Positions 8,408-16,592 of a stretch of DNA of 64,000 bases are shown piece after piece. Under the pieces are notes generated by a model that was given only the letters and a program-made list of their open reading frames with translations, had not been told where the DNA came from and searched no databases. The position numbers were made by a program, and so were the translations under genes. Source of the DNA: Dinoroseobacter shibae DFL 12 = DSM 16493 (GTDB taxonomy: Bacteria > Pseudomonadota > Alphaproteobacteria > Rhodobacterales > Rhodobacteraceae); contig NC_009952.1 in assembly GCF_000018145.1 (NCBI RefSeq), positions 2,418,001 through 2,482,000 of the forward strand. Direction: 5' to 3'. Position 1 is the first letter of the stretch. The number at the start of each line of letters is the position of its first letter.

Positions 8408-9880
8408 TCAGTTCATCGTGTTCTTGAAGATCCGGCCGTCCTTCATGACCAGCGGGATGTTCGCGCCGTTGCTGCCGAGGATGGAGACATCCTCCAGCGG
8501 ATTGCCGTCCACGAGGATTATGTCCGCGTAGGCGCCTTCCTCGATCACACCGAGCGGGCCCTCCTGATACGGGTTGCGCGGACCGCTAAGCGCCAGGATC
8601 TCGGCATTGGTCGAAGTGATCATGCGCAGCATCTCGATATTGCTGAACCATTTGCCGAAACGCGCCAGGAAGTCGGCCTGCTGCCCGTTGGTATCCGGCG
8701 CAAAGACCAAGTCCGTGCCGAAGCCCATCTTGATATCGTATTGCTTGACCAGGTCGGCGGTGCGCTGCCAGCCTTCGACGACTTGCAGGTACTTGGCCCA
8801 CTGGATGTCGTTGGCGAGCGCGCGCAGGTTTTCCTCGGCCTCGAAGGGCTGGGTGATGAGGTAGACGCCACGCTCAGCCATTTCGCGGGCGGCTTCTTCG
8901 TCCATCAACTGGCCGTGCTCGATGGTCTTCAAACCGTTCCTTATGCCGCGCAGGACTCCCTTGGGCGTGTAGACGTGAGCGGTGACATAGGTGCCCCAGT
9001 CCGACGCGGCATCGACAGCCGCCCGGATTTCGTCCTCGGTGAACTCCGTCACGTCCAGCGGATCGTAGAGCGAATAGACACCGCCGCCGATGGCGATCTT
9101 GATCTGCGTTGCGCCTTGCTTGAGGTTCTGGCGCGTTGCCGCCAGCACCTCGTCCCGACCGTTCACCACCCGGTCGAGCTTCATCACTTCCTCACCCACG
9201 GGCGCGCGGCCGCTGAAGATGCGGGGCTCCTCGAAAGGCAGGGTGCGGTCTGCGTGTCCGGAGGTCTGGGTGATGAGCGTGCCGGACAGGTACATCCGTG
9301 GGCCGGGGATCATCCCTTCGTCGACCGCCTTCTTGATGCCGAAGCCCGGACCAGCCGTATCGCGGATAGATGTGAACCCGCGCTGCAGCAGGTTGTTAGC
9401 CTCGACCACCATGGTTGCATGGGTGTAATCGGGTTGCTCGAGGCGCCAGCTATCCCCCTGGCTGGCCGCGAGCATCAGGTGATAATGCGCGTCGATCAGG
9501 CCCGGCATCAGGGTTCTGCCGCCGCCCGCAATCACGTTGACAGCGACCTGCTGTGTCTGTGTCTCGACACCGTCCGCATCGCGGATCGTGATCGAGTAGC
9601 CGTTGACGCCCGATCCCGGCAGGGTCTCGACGCGCTCCAGCGCACCAGTGCTCACTTCAAGCTCATAGGTGCCCGAGACGGGGATATCCTCGGCGATCTG
9701 CTGGATCAGGTTCCGGACTACGAGGACATCATACCCCTCGAGAAGCGCGTCATTCTTGCCGTCGAAGATGTTCACATCCTTGAACAGCGTCACTTCCGAA
9801 GGAATATCCTGCGCCAGTGCTTGGACGGCAACGAGCGCGGACACCGCGGTACCGAGAAGTACTGTCGTTTGGACTTTCAT
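8408..9880 (-). CDS. Exported amidohydrolase (imidazolonepropionase-like), paralogue of 278-1648
   Basis: I chose the ATG at 9880 because the upstream sequence carries AAGGAG at good spacing and the resulting N-terminus (MKVQTTVLLG, then VQALAQD) is a Sec signal peptide; the frame remains open farther upstream but without a plausible leader. The 490-residue product has the HxH metal motif at residues 132-134 (DAHYH), later metal ligands in TAHVYTP and IEHGQLM, and the Asp motif FGTDLVFAP. Compared with the first amidohydrolase it carries about 45 extra residues in the N-terminal beta-sandwich (roughly residues 63-118). The substrate is unknown. An insertion sequence begins about 115 nt upstream of its start. 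Confidence 0.85.
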   Translation of the reverse strand: MKVQTTVLLGTAVSALVAVQALAQDIPSEVTLFKDVNIFDGKNDALLEGYDVLVVRNLIQQIAEDIPVSGTYELEVSTGALERVETLPGSGVNGYSITIRDADGVETQTQQVAVNVIAGGGRTLMPGLIDAHYHLMLAASQGDSWRLEQPDYTHATMVVEANNLLQRGFTSIRDTAGPGFGIKKAVDEGMIPGPRMYLSGTLITQTSGHADRTLPFEEPRIFSGRAPVGEEVMKLDRVVNGRDEVLAATRQNLKQGATQIKIAIGGGVYSLYDPLDVTEFTEDEIRAAVDAASDWGTYVTAHVYTPKGVLRGIRNGLKTIEHGQLMDEEAAREMAERGVYLITQPFEAEENLRALANDIQWAKYLQVVEGWQRTADLVKQYDIKMGFGTDLVFAPDTNGQQADFLARFGKWFSNIEMLRMITSTNAEILALSGPRNPYQEGPLGVIEEGAYADIILVDGNPLEDVSILGSNGANIPLVMKDGRIFKNTMN

Positions 9881-10412
9881 GACCGATCTCCTTGCTCGAA
9901 ACACGTCTGGGATGTCGGACCTTGAACGGGAATGCCATGACTTTGTCAACGCTTTTAAGAAAAGAAGCTCACTCTTACGTCCGCGTTGGATATTCGGGTC
10001 AGGCCTCATAGCCAATAAATGAGGTTGCTGCGAGGGCGACGGCTGATAGGAAGACCTTCGGGCACCTGTCGTAGCGGGTTGGCACACGCCGCCAATCCTT
10101 CAATTTACCGAACATGATTTCGATCCGGTTGCGTCGTTTGTAGCGACGCTTGTCGTATTTGACGGTCTTCTTCCGTTGCTTCCGACCAGGGATGCAGGCG
10201 CGTATCCCTTTGTCCTCTAACGCTTCTCGAAACCAGTCGGCATCATATCCGCGGTCCCCGAGCAGCCAGTCGACATCCGGCAGGCTACTCAGCAATGCTC
10301 GTGCGCCGATATAGTCGCTGACCTGGCCAGCGGTCACGAACAGGTTCAGCGGGCGTCCTTGTCTGTCGCAGATGGCGTGCAGCTTGGTGTTCATGCCGCA
10401 TTCGGTGCGGCC

Positions 10413-10455
10413 TCCCTCTCGGGACATTTCCTACGGAAATACCCTGCCGGGCGGT
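10413..10455 (+). repeat. Short hairpin insertion A in the transposase
   Basis: The segment is foreign to the transposase reading. It begins with CCCTCTC, contains a perfect hairpin at 10426-10440 (ATTTCC, loop TAC, GGAAAT) and ends with CCTGCCGGGCGGT. The same layout, in the opposite orientation and with a different but equally perfect stem, appears at 10530-10567. It abuts a GATC on its right side. Confidence 0.75.
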
Positions 10456-10529
10456 GATCAGGCGTCCACGCCCCACTTTTTGACGCCCAAACTCATCGCT
10501 GTGCGGTGGGCCTTCAGGTCGGTGGCGTC

Positions 10530-10567
10530 CACTGCCCGGCAGTCGAAACGCAGTTTCGATGAGAGGG
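10530..10567 (-). repeat. Short hairpin insertion B in the transposase
   Basis: Read on the minus strand this 38-nt segment begins CCCTCTC, has a perfect hairpin (CGAAAC, loop TGC, GTTTCG; 10544-10558 on the plus strand) and ends CTGCCGGGCAGTG. It shares both flanks with insertion A but not the stem sequence, so the stem has changed while its pairing was kept. Removing it restores MI-DATDLKAHRT of the transposase apart from frame. Confidence 0.75.
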
Positions 10568-10905
10568 GATCATCACAGTCTGCTTCTCGCCGTGTTCGAC
10601 AGCAAGACCCGCCATCATGCGAGCGAAGATGCCCTTGTCGCTCCAGCGCTTCCCACGGTTGTAGAGCGTCTTGTGCGGACCGTAGGTGGCGGGCGCGTCG
10701 CGCCACCGCAAGCCATTGCGGTTGATTAAGATAATCCCACTCAGCACACGCCGATCATCGACCCGTGGCTTGCCGTGTGACTTGGGAAAGAAGAGCTCAA
10801 GACGCGCCATCTGGCGTCGGTCAGCCAAAACAGATCAAACATGTTCACCGCTCGTTTTGTGGACCGCAGATCACGCCATCCCAAGGAAATCAATGGGTCC
10901 TGACC

Positions 10906-11130
10906 CTAGACCGCTTTGGCAGCCCGCGTCTTGCGCGGCGGTTTCGCAGGTTCTGCCGGTGTGTTGGCCTCACGCTCGAGGCGCGCGCTGCGCAAGCGGG
11001 CGTTCTTGATCCTTCTCTTCTCGGCTTCTTCGTCAGCGATTTCGCGGACAATGCGGGTGGTCTTGTCCATCGGCGTTTCCGCTCTGGGCGTCTGGGTTTT
11101 GAATACATTCGATTTCGGGCGATTAACCAT
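10906..11130 (-). CDS. Small basic protein of unknown function
   Basis: The 74-residue product is rich in Arg, Lys, Glu and Ala, with a probable helix in KTTRIVREIADEEAEKRRIKNARLRSARLERE and a Lys/Pro-rich tail. I chose the ATG at 11130 because GAGGAG lies 8 nt upstream; the ATG at 11070 (MDKTTRIV) is an alternative. It sits 12 nt downstream of the racemase gene and could be co-transcribed. Its stop codon overlaps the end of the insertion sequence by a base, so the original C-terminus may have been altered by the insertion. I do not recognise the family. Confidence 0.5.
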   Translation of the reverse strand: MVNRPKSNVFKTQTPRAETPMDKTTRIVREIADEEAEKRRIKNARLRSARLEREANTPAEPAKPPRKTRAAKAV

Positions 11131-11142
11131 GGTTTGGTCTCC

Positions 11143-12264
11143 TCAATATTGGTGGTGTCGGTGTTGCGCGAGTACAGGGTCCGCGACGGCATAGGACGCA
11201 TCCGTTGGTGGCCGGTCACAGCGAAGAACCGTCTCGATGTCCGGGGCTGCCATTGCCCGCATCAAGGCACTGTAATTCAATTGGAAGCGCATCTCGCCGC
11301 CCGGCCTTGGCAGTGCGTTCTGTGTAACGACGACGAGGTGATCGCTGGTCGCCCCCACAAAGGTGGTGCCGACGGGCATGACCAGCCCCTGTACATCCGT
11401 GTCCTGCACTCCAAGGGCAAGGATGAGCCGGGTTGTTCGGCTGGGTCGGATCCTGCGACCAGACGCGGTGGCCTTGGCTGCCCGGCTTGGCAAGGACTTG
11501 AAGCCCGCCTCGATAACTTCGGCGACAAGGGTAATGGCATCGGTGTGAAGCCCCGCGATCCGGTCACCGGACACCGGCTCCACCCCGAGGAGGATGGCCT
11601 CGCCCAGCCGCAGGTCGGTGATCCGTCCCGTCGGAGTCGCACCCATTGCCCAGGGAAGGTTGGCCGAGTTGCCGCCGGACACAGTTTGCAGGATGACACC
11701 GCAGGTGCGCTCGGTCTCGACGACAATGTCGGACAGGGCCATCATGATGGCCGGTTCGGGCGCTTGCCCTCCGAAACAGGCGAAATTCGCTCCGATCCCC
11801 TGCAATACGACCCCCGGCAAGGCGCGCACACGCAGAGCCAACGCACCGAGTTCCTCTGGCAGAATGCCTTCGCGCAAATCGCCCATCTCGACCATCAGAA
11901 TGATGCCATGCGCTGCCCTGCGTGGGCAGGATTCGGCCGAAAGCGCCGAGATGACACGCAGATCGGAGTTGAAACTGGTCTCGCAGAGCCGGACGACTTC
12001 CGCAGCCTCGCTCAGCATCGGCGTGCGGATCAGAGTGACAGCACAGGTCAGCCCAGCCTCACGCAACCTGCGGACGTTACGCAGACGCGCCTCTGCAAGC
12101 CCCACTGCACCTCCCTCAAGCATGGCGCGCGCAATGGCGGGGTTCCCGCACACAGCCTTGGTCACGGCCGTGATGCCAAGGCCACGCGGTGTCAGCCGCC
12201 CGGCAAGCGTTTGCGCATTGTGGCGGATCTTGCACAGATCGACCTCGAGGCGCGGGTTCTTCAT
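11143..12264 (-). CDS. PLP-dependent alanine/ornithine racemase-family protein
   Basis: The 373-residue protein has the alanine-racemase N-terminal barrel. It begins with PRLEVDLCKIRHNAQTL, and the PLP-binding Lys is residue 36 in ITAVTKAVCG. Later family stretches are VGLAEARLRNVRRLREAG, ILMVEMGDLREGI, GIGANFACFGG and TVSGGNSANLPW. It is closest to the ornithine-racemase/YhfX-like branch rather than to cell-wall Alr. Its start overlaps the stop of the DgcN-like gene by 4 nt, so the two are translationally coupled. Known D-glutamate catabolism pairs DgcN with DgcA, an enolase-superfamily racemase; here a PLP racemase fold occupies that position. Activity on an N-acetylated amino acid or another D-amino acid is inference. 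Confidence 0.8.
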   Translation of the reverse strand: MKNPRLEVDLCKIRHNAQTLAGRLTPRGLGITAVTKAVCGNPAIARAMLEGGAVGLAEARLRNVRRLREAGLTCAVTLIRTPMLSEAAEVVRLCETSFNSDLRVISALSAESCPRRAAHGIILMVEMGDLREGILPEELGALALRVRALPGVVLQGIGANFACFGGQAPEPAIMMALSDIVVETERTCGVILQTVSGGNSANLPWAMGATPTGRITDLRLGEAILLGVEPVSGDRIAGLHTDAITLVAEVIEAGFKSLPSRAAKATASGRRIRPSRTTRLILALGVQDTDVQGLVMPVGTTFVGATSDHLVVVTQNALPRPGGEMRFQLNYSALMRAMAAPDIETVLRCDRPPTDASYAVADPVLAQHRHHQY

Positions 12265-13439
12265 ACGGCAACCCCGTAAGTGCCTTGCCGCACGCCGGGA
12301 TAGGCGGCAAGGACCATGGAGACGAGGTCCGCTCCAGGGCGTCGCAGGGCATCGGTCACCGGCACCCCGAGCTTACAGGTCATCGTTGCGATCGCGGCGG
12401 TGATCTCGGCATCGGACATGCCCTCGTGGTTTAGGGTGAGGCCGATGACACGGGTGTCCGCGAAAGCTTCGATCAAAGCGATCTCGCTGGCCGCTGACGG
12501 CATGGGCATCCCTGGAAAGTCGCAACGACGGGCCCGTTTCGGCGCGTGTTGCAGGATCACGGCATCCGGCTGGCTACCGCGCAAGATGAAGGCCGAAGTG
12601 CAAAATGCAGGGTGGCTCAGGGCCCCCTGCCCTTCGATAACGATGATATCGGGCTGTTCTGCTGCCGCTGCGGCCAGGATCGCGCCTTCGAGTTCGCCGC
12701 AGCAGAATTGCGGCGGCACCGCATCCATCGCAACCCCGTACTTGGCGCCCTGCATCAGGCCGGTCTGCCCGGTGCCCACGAGCGCCGTCCGGAAACCTGC
12801 GTCGCTCAGTGCGCGGGCCAGCACAGTTGCGGTCGTCCGCTTGCCGATTGCGCAGTCGGTGCCCAGAACCGCGATGCGCAGGGCCTTCACCCCGGAGATG
12901 CTGCCATCGAAGAGGCGCATGTCCTTGTTTGGCTTGGGTTTGCGCATGTCGCGGATGGTGACCCGGTGCGCGGCGGCTTGAGCCGCGATCTGCGGATCAT
13001 CGCTCAGGTACTCATGCAATCCGCTGACGATGGTCATACCGTGCGCAATTGCGTCCAGAACCACCGCGCGATCCTTGACGGAGAGCCGCCCCGTTGCTGG
13101 CGCCATGCCGAGAATAAAGGTCTCGGGGACTTTCGGCGCGTGCGCGAGCGCATCCGCCAGACTGCCGAGGATCGGGATGCGGTTGGCAACCCCGTCAAGG
13201 ACCAGCCCGCTATCCTGGCCGCTGCGCCCGCGGTCGATCACCGAGAGTATTCGGTAAGCCTCGGAATGCCGGACAAGGCCATTGGCGGTCTTGCCGTCGA
13301 TCTCGCCGAAGTGACCATCGCAATAGACCACCGCTGTCGGCGGCACGGGGCTTCGGGCGGCGACAGGCAAAACGGGGGGCGCCTGTGCCCCGCGAACGGG
13401 ACGGCGGATTGTCGTGTCGGTATTGTATTCGTATGGCAT
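12261..13439 (-). CDS. dgcN: DUF1611 / DgcN-family protein
   Basis: I chose the ATG at 13439, which is preceded by GAGGGG at 8 nt; the product is then 392 residues. It shows a nucleotide-binding-like segment AVLGTDCAIGKRTTATVLARAL, followed by LVGTGQTGLMQG and DIIVIEGQGALSHPAF, all typical of DUF1611. The characterised member DgcN N-acetylates D-glutamate in a marine D-glutamate degradation pathway. The partner gene here encodes a PLP-type racemase fold and overlaps by 4 nt. The family assignment is firm; the acceptor amino acid is inferred, so the symbol is provisional. Confidence 0.8.
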   Translation of the reverse strand: MPYEYNTDTTIRRPVRGAQAPPVLPVAARSPVPPTAVVYCDGHFGEIDGKTANGLVRHSEAYRILSVIDRGRSGQDSGLVLDGVANRIPILGSLADALAHAPKVPETFILGMAPATGRLSVKDRAVVLDAIAHGMTIVSGLHEYLSDDPQIAAQAAAHRVTIRDMRKPKPNKDMRLFDGSISGVKALRIAVLGTDCAIGKRTTATVLARALSDAGFRTALVGTGQTGLMQGAKYGVAMDAVPPQFCCGELEGAILAAAAAEQPDIIVIEGQGALSHPAFCTSAFILRGSQPDAVILQHAPKRARRCDFPGMPMPSAASEIALIEAFADTRVIGLTLNHEGMSDAEITAAIATMTCKLGVPVTDALRRPGADLVSMVLAAYPGVRQGTYGVAV

Positions 13440-13491
13440 GGCTTGTCCCCTCGGGATTGGAATTCGGTGCCGCGCGGCTGGTGCGACTTGT

Positions 13492-14238
13492 CTAGTCATT
13501 GAGAACGCACCGGTCGTTGAACCTCTGGAAATTCCGGTTGCAGGCCCAGCGGTTTCCTGACCGATCGAGATGGGCATTTGATGGCAACGCAATCACATCG
13601 CATCCGGTGGCGGAGGCCGTGTATCCCCGAGCGCATTTCCATCCGGTGCCATACGTTGAGTCGTCAAAATACGCGTTCTCAGGGATCTTGACGGGCGGGC
13701 ACAGTTCTCCCTGCTGGTAGAAGCCGCGCGCGCAGGTCCAGGGCTGTCCGAAGCGCGACGTGTTCAGAAAGGCATTGGCTGGTACATCGATGGGTGCGCA
13801 GAGATCCCCAACCGCCTCGAACCCGCGCGCACATGCCCAGGCGGAGCCTGCACGCGACTCCGTCAGGAACGCATTCTCAGGCACGATCACCTCCACGCAG
13901 GCGCCGTCTCGCCTCGCAAAACCCCGCAGGCAATGCCAGCGCTCACCCGAAGGGTCGAGAAACGCGCCCTCGGGCACCACCACGGCGACGCAGCTCGTCC
14001 GATCACGCTCCAGGAAGCCATGAAGGCAGGCCCATCCACGCCCATAACTGCGGTTGGTTGCATAGGCGTTTTCAGGAACGACCACTGCGGCACAGAGATC
14101 CTCTCTCTGCCTGTAGCCGATATCGCATTCCCAACCGTCCCCATAGCTTTTGGCGCTGGCATTATCCGGTACCGGCTGCGCAAAGCTCGGCAGGGCCATG
14201 AGCATCACCGCACAGAGCGTACCGAGCCAGAGCTGCAT
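13492..14238 (-). CDS. Exported protein with seven tandem two-cysteine repeats
   Basis: The chosen ATG (14238) gives a 248-residue product with a Sec signal (residues 1-20, ending PSFAQ). The rest consists of about seven repeats of 31-35 residues following the pattern G-x-x-W-x-C-x-x-G-F/Y, six to eight residues, C-x-x-x-x-V/I-P-x-N/G-A-F/Y. Each repeat has two Cys, probably forming one disulphide in the periplasm or outside the cell; the last repeat is shortened and ends CVLND. The repeat resembles cysteine-rich modules of unnamed secreted proteobacterial proteins. No enzyme motif is visible and function is unknown. The ribosome-binding site is weak. The downstream neighbour, 52 nt away, is the dgcN gene. 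Confidence 0.75.
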   Translation of the reverse strand: MQLWLGTLCAVMLMALPSFAQPVPDNASAKSYGDGWECDIGYRQREDLCAAVVVPENAYATNRSYGRGWACLHGFLERDRTSCVAVVVPEGAFLDPSGERWHCLRGFARRDGACVEVIVPENAFLTESRAGSAWACARGFEAVGDLCAPIDVPANAFLNTSRFGQPWTCARGFYQQGELCPPVKIPENAYFDDSTYGTGWKCARGYTASATGCDVIALPSNAHLDRSGNRWACNRNFQRFNDRCVLND

Positions 14239-14308
14239 AACAAGACGCGCCTGTGGCCGTGCGCAGATTGCAAGAACCGACCGGACCGGCGACGGACGCG
14301 CTGCGGGA

Positions 14309-14662
14309 TCACGACCCATCCAGCTCGAGCCCCGGCAAACAGGCATTCGCCAAGTCGCGGCTGGGCGTATCGGTACCGGGCAAGGTCGCCCAGCCCGTGT
14401 CCATCAAGACCCTGCTGCGGTTGAATGTCGACGCTTCCTGGACGAGGGCCGTCTTCTCCAAGCGCGCAGGATCGGCCGCTGCCATGCTCAGGCAGACCGG
14501 CACCATGGCGGTGGTTACAGCCTCGCTTGCCATGTCCTCCGCCATCTCCCGCGCGCTGCCGCCGGTGGTCCAGCCACCGAAGTTGAAGCCAAGGATGGAT
14601 ATCGCGATCGCACCGCCTAAAGCCCCATAGATGCCGGGTTTCGTCCATTCTGGAAAAGTCAT
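14309..14662 (-). CDS. Small single-span membrane or exported protein, unknown function
   Basis: With the ATG at 14662, preceded by AGGA at 8 nt, the product is 117 residues. It starts MTFPEWTKPGIYGALGGA and has one hydrophobic segment (residues about 11-28) that could be a membrane anchor, then a soluble region with two Cys. Similar short proteins are common in Rhodobacteraceae but have no assigned function. It is 70 nt upstream of the cysteine-repeat protein on the same strand. Confidence 0.6.
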   Translation of the reverse strand: MTFPEWTKPGIYGALGGAIAISILGFNFGGWTTGGSAREMAEDMASEAVTTAMVPVCLSMAAADPARLEKTALVQEASTFNRSRVLMDTGWATLPGTDTPSRDLANACLPGLELDGS

Positions 14663-15157
14663 TCTGAATCCTTTGACGGAGGAAGCGCCGCCACACTTTT
14701 GTCGAACTACGTGCGCAGGCCCGATCCCGGGCCAACGCGCTTTCTTGGTCTCTTTAACCGATGCAGCATGACAAAGCTCGCCTGCACACCTATCTGGCGC
14801 GACGTGCCCGTAAATGCCTTTGGCAGACGAGCGCTCCCGCACTCGCGGCCGACACCAACCGCGATCGGGTCTCGGCCCCAGGTGACGGTTTGGTCCGATA
14901 AAAACGACGTAGACAGGCCCGTCGGGGGTCCGGGGGAAAACGTCGGCAAGCGGCAGGTCAACGCGCCCAATGACGAGGCACCGACCACCGGATTTTCAAG
15001 ATGTACAGACGGTCAGCAAAAGTACGGCGCGTTACTTGACCCTGCACCCTGCGATGACTGATCTTCGGTCAAGGTACCCTTTTAACAACAAGATTGCAAC
15101 GATGGCGAAACTGGCAACGTCCTGTCTGTGCGAGCGCCTGCAGCGCCGGGGCGCGTG
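14663..15157. other. Intergenic region without recognisable gene
   Basis: About 500 nt between the small membrane protein and the adhesin remnant hold no reading frame with a credible product, ribosome-binding site or family motif. Codon use does not suggest a conserved protein on either strand. Confidence 0.5.
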
Positions 15158-15395
15158 CGAAGGTGAAGGTGCCGCCCCTGGCCAGATCCAGCCTTTCGCC
15201 CTCGGGGGCCGGACCGACCAGTTCCAGCCCGGTGAGGTTACCGGACAGCGTGTCATTGGCCGGCACGGTGACGGTCAACACGTCATCTTCCGACACGGTA
15301 AACCCGTCGTTGCGAACCACGCCCGCGGCGCTCGCGCCATGTCGGTCAGTCGCAGTGAGCTCCACGAACACGTCGCGGGTCCGGCCCGGCGCCTA
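15158..15395 (-). pseudogene. Remnant of a large cadherin/Ig-like repeat adhesin
   Basis: One frame reads GRTRDVFVELTATDRHG, then NDGFTVSEDDVLTVTVPAND and GLELVGPAPEGERLDL to GGTFTF. This is the pattern of VCBS/cadherin-like repeat modules in giant secreted adhesins. There is no start codon with a leader, a stop lies just before GRTR, and the similarity fades after GGTFTF. The fragment ends against the 3' end of the NnrS gene. I read it as a decayed piece left by a deletion. Confidence 0.55.
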
Positions 15396-16592
15396 TGCGG
15401 CTGGTTTGGGGCGCAGAAGCAATCCGCCATAGAGCAGCGAGAAACCCCCGAAAGCCGCGATCCAGAACACCGCCGAAAGCGCGTGCAACATGCTGGCCCA
15501 TGCCGGCCAGACGCCCGCCAGCGCCCGCGACAGGACCGCTGCCACGATCAGAAGATAGATCGCCGTCGTGCCGCTGCCCGCTGTGAGCGCCCGGCCGGTG
15601 TGGCCCAAGGTCGCCCGTGTCATGACCGCAAGGGTCATCAGCCCGATACACCCCGCCATCCAAACGTGCTGTGCCGGTGCCGTGCCGACGAGTTCCGGCC
15701 GGAGGGTCGCCAGACCTTGCAGGACCGCCCCCATCGGCAGGAACAGGTACGCGAGATGCAGCACCCAAACCAACGGTTCGGACGCCGTGCGCTGCCATGA
15801 CCACCGGGTCAGCCGCGCCAGATGAAGCAAGCCTGCTGCGACGAGTAGCCCACCAGTCAGAACATGCAGCGGCCAGCCCACCCAAGCCAGCAGTGCGCCC
15901 AGCAAGACAAGAAGCGTCAGTTTGTCGAACGCCTGCATGGGGGGCGCTGGAAGGACCGTATCGCCCCGCTTGACCAACCAGTTGCGGGTGAATGACGGAA
16001 TGATCCGTCCCCCGATCACGGCGATCATCATCAACCCGGCCGCCAGCCCCAGGCGCAGACCAAAGCCACCGGCCGCATTACCTCCCCGGGCCGCCTCCCA
16101 GTGAAACAGGCCATTGGCCAGGATGAACGTGGCCAGAAGGGCCAGGATCGTCAGGTTGCGCCAGTTACGGCCCGCCACGATCTCGCGCGTCATGGCCAAT
16201 GCGAGAAGGACAGCAAAGGAAAGATCGGCGGCGGCAACCACAAGGGCCGGAAGGACCTCCGAAATCGATACCGCCAAGCGCCCCGCCAGCCAGAGCGCAA
16301 ACAGTCCCGCCAGCGGCCAACCCACAAGGGGAAGCCGCCCGGTCCAGTTCGGCACAGCGGTCAGCATGAACCCCGCGACCACGGCCCCCAGATACCCGAA
16401 CAGGAACTCATGGGCATGCCACGAAACAGGATCGAACGCAGTGGGCAGCACATCCTGCCCGGAAAGCATGGCGATCCAGGCGACCATCGCGGCGGCGGCC
16501 CACAGGCCGGCAGCCAAAAAGAACGGTCGGAACCCGTAGGACAACACCGCAGGTCCCGTCCAGGCTCGCATCTGTTCGCTTGTGGTCCTCAC
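15393..16592 (-). CDS. nnrS: NnrS-family haem/copper membrane protein
   Basis: The GTG at 16592 is preceded by AAGGAAAG at good spacing and gives 399 residues; the longer open frame upstream has no leader. The protein has about twelve membrane segments. NnrS features are LSYGFRPFFLAAGLWA near the start, WHAHEFLFGYLGAVVAGFMLTAVPNW (with the histidine pair expected to bind haem or metal) and the later WMAGCIGLMTLAVMTRATLGHTGR. NnrS proteins reduce damage from nitric-oxide stress in denitrifiers and pathogens. The neighbouring hemerythrin, truncated haemoglobin and Rrf2 regulator support an NO role. Confidence 0.9.
   Translation of the reverse strand: MRTTSEQMRAWTGPAVLSYGFRPFFLAAGLWAAAAMVAWIAMLSGQDVLPTAFDPVSWHAHEFLFGYLGAVVAGFMLTAVPNWTGRLPLVGWPLAGLFALWLAGRLAVSISEVLPALVVAAADLSFAVLLALAMTREIVAGRNWRNLTILALLATFILANGLFHWEAARGGNAAGGFGLRLGLAAGLMMIAVIGGRIIPSFTRNWLVKRGDTVLPAPPMQAFDKLTLLVLLGALLAWVGWPLHVLTGGLLVAAGLLHLARLTRWSWQRTASEPLVWVLHLAYLFLPMGAVLQGLATLRPELVGTAPAQHVWMAGCIGLMTLAVMTRATLGHTGRALTAGSGTTAIYLLIVAAVLSRALAGVWPAWASMLHALSAVFWIAAFGGFSLLYGGLLLRPKPAA

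Larger units (their letters stand above)
9999..10828 (-). pseudogene. IS5-family DDE transposase, broken by frameshifts and insertions
   Basis: The N-terminal part (10828 down to about 10570) reads as the IS5 N-terminal domain, with LFFPKSHGKPRVDDRRVL and LRWRDAPATYGPHKTLYNR. The C-terminal part (10427-9999) reads as the catalytic half, with LLGDRGYDADW carrying the second Asp, and the segment YKRRNRIEIMFGKLKDWRR carrying the Glu. Between them the expected stretch DATDLKAHRTAMSLGVKKWG survives in a third frame. Reading in order therefore needs several frame changes, caused by two inserted segments of about 38 and 43 nt and at least one deleted base. IS427-type elements often use one programmed frameshift, but this damage is more extensive, so the copy is almost certainly inactive. 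Confidence 0.9.
9996..10906 (-). mobile_element. Degenerate IS5-family (IS427-like) insertion sequence
   Basis: The element is bounded by short terminal inverted repeats: GGGTCAGG at 9996-10003 and its complement CCTGACCC at 10899-10906. It carries one broken transposase gene on the minus strand. The flanks (ATTC on the left, TAGA on the right) do not show a convincing target duplication, so the copy may be old or rearranged. The right end touches the stop codon of the small gene 10906-11130. Two hairpin-bearing insertions (10413-10455 and 10530-10567) interrupt the transposase. Confidence 0.85.

Noticed and set aside
6453-8531. 692-residue plus-strand open frame opposite the PQQ dehydrogenase
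   Set aside because: Composition is His/Arg/Gly-rich without motifs; the opposite strand is a clear quinoprotein.
14707-14988. 93-residue minus-strand ORF in the intergenic region
   Set aside because: No ribosome-binding site, no hydrophobic or domain pattern, and it overlaps the start region of the next supported gene.
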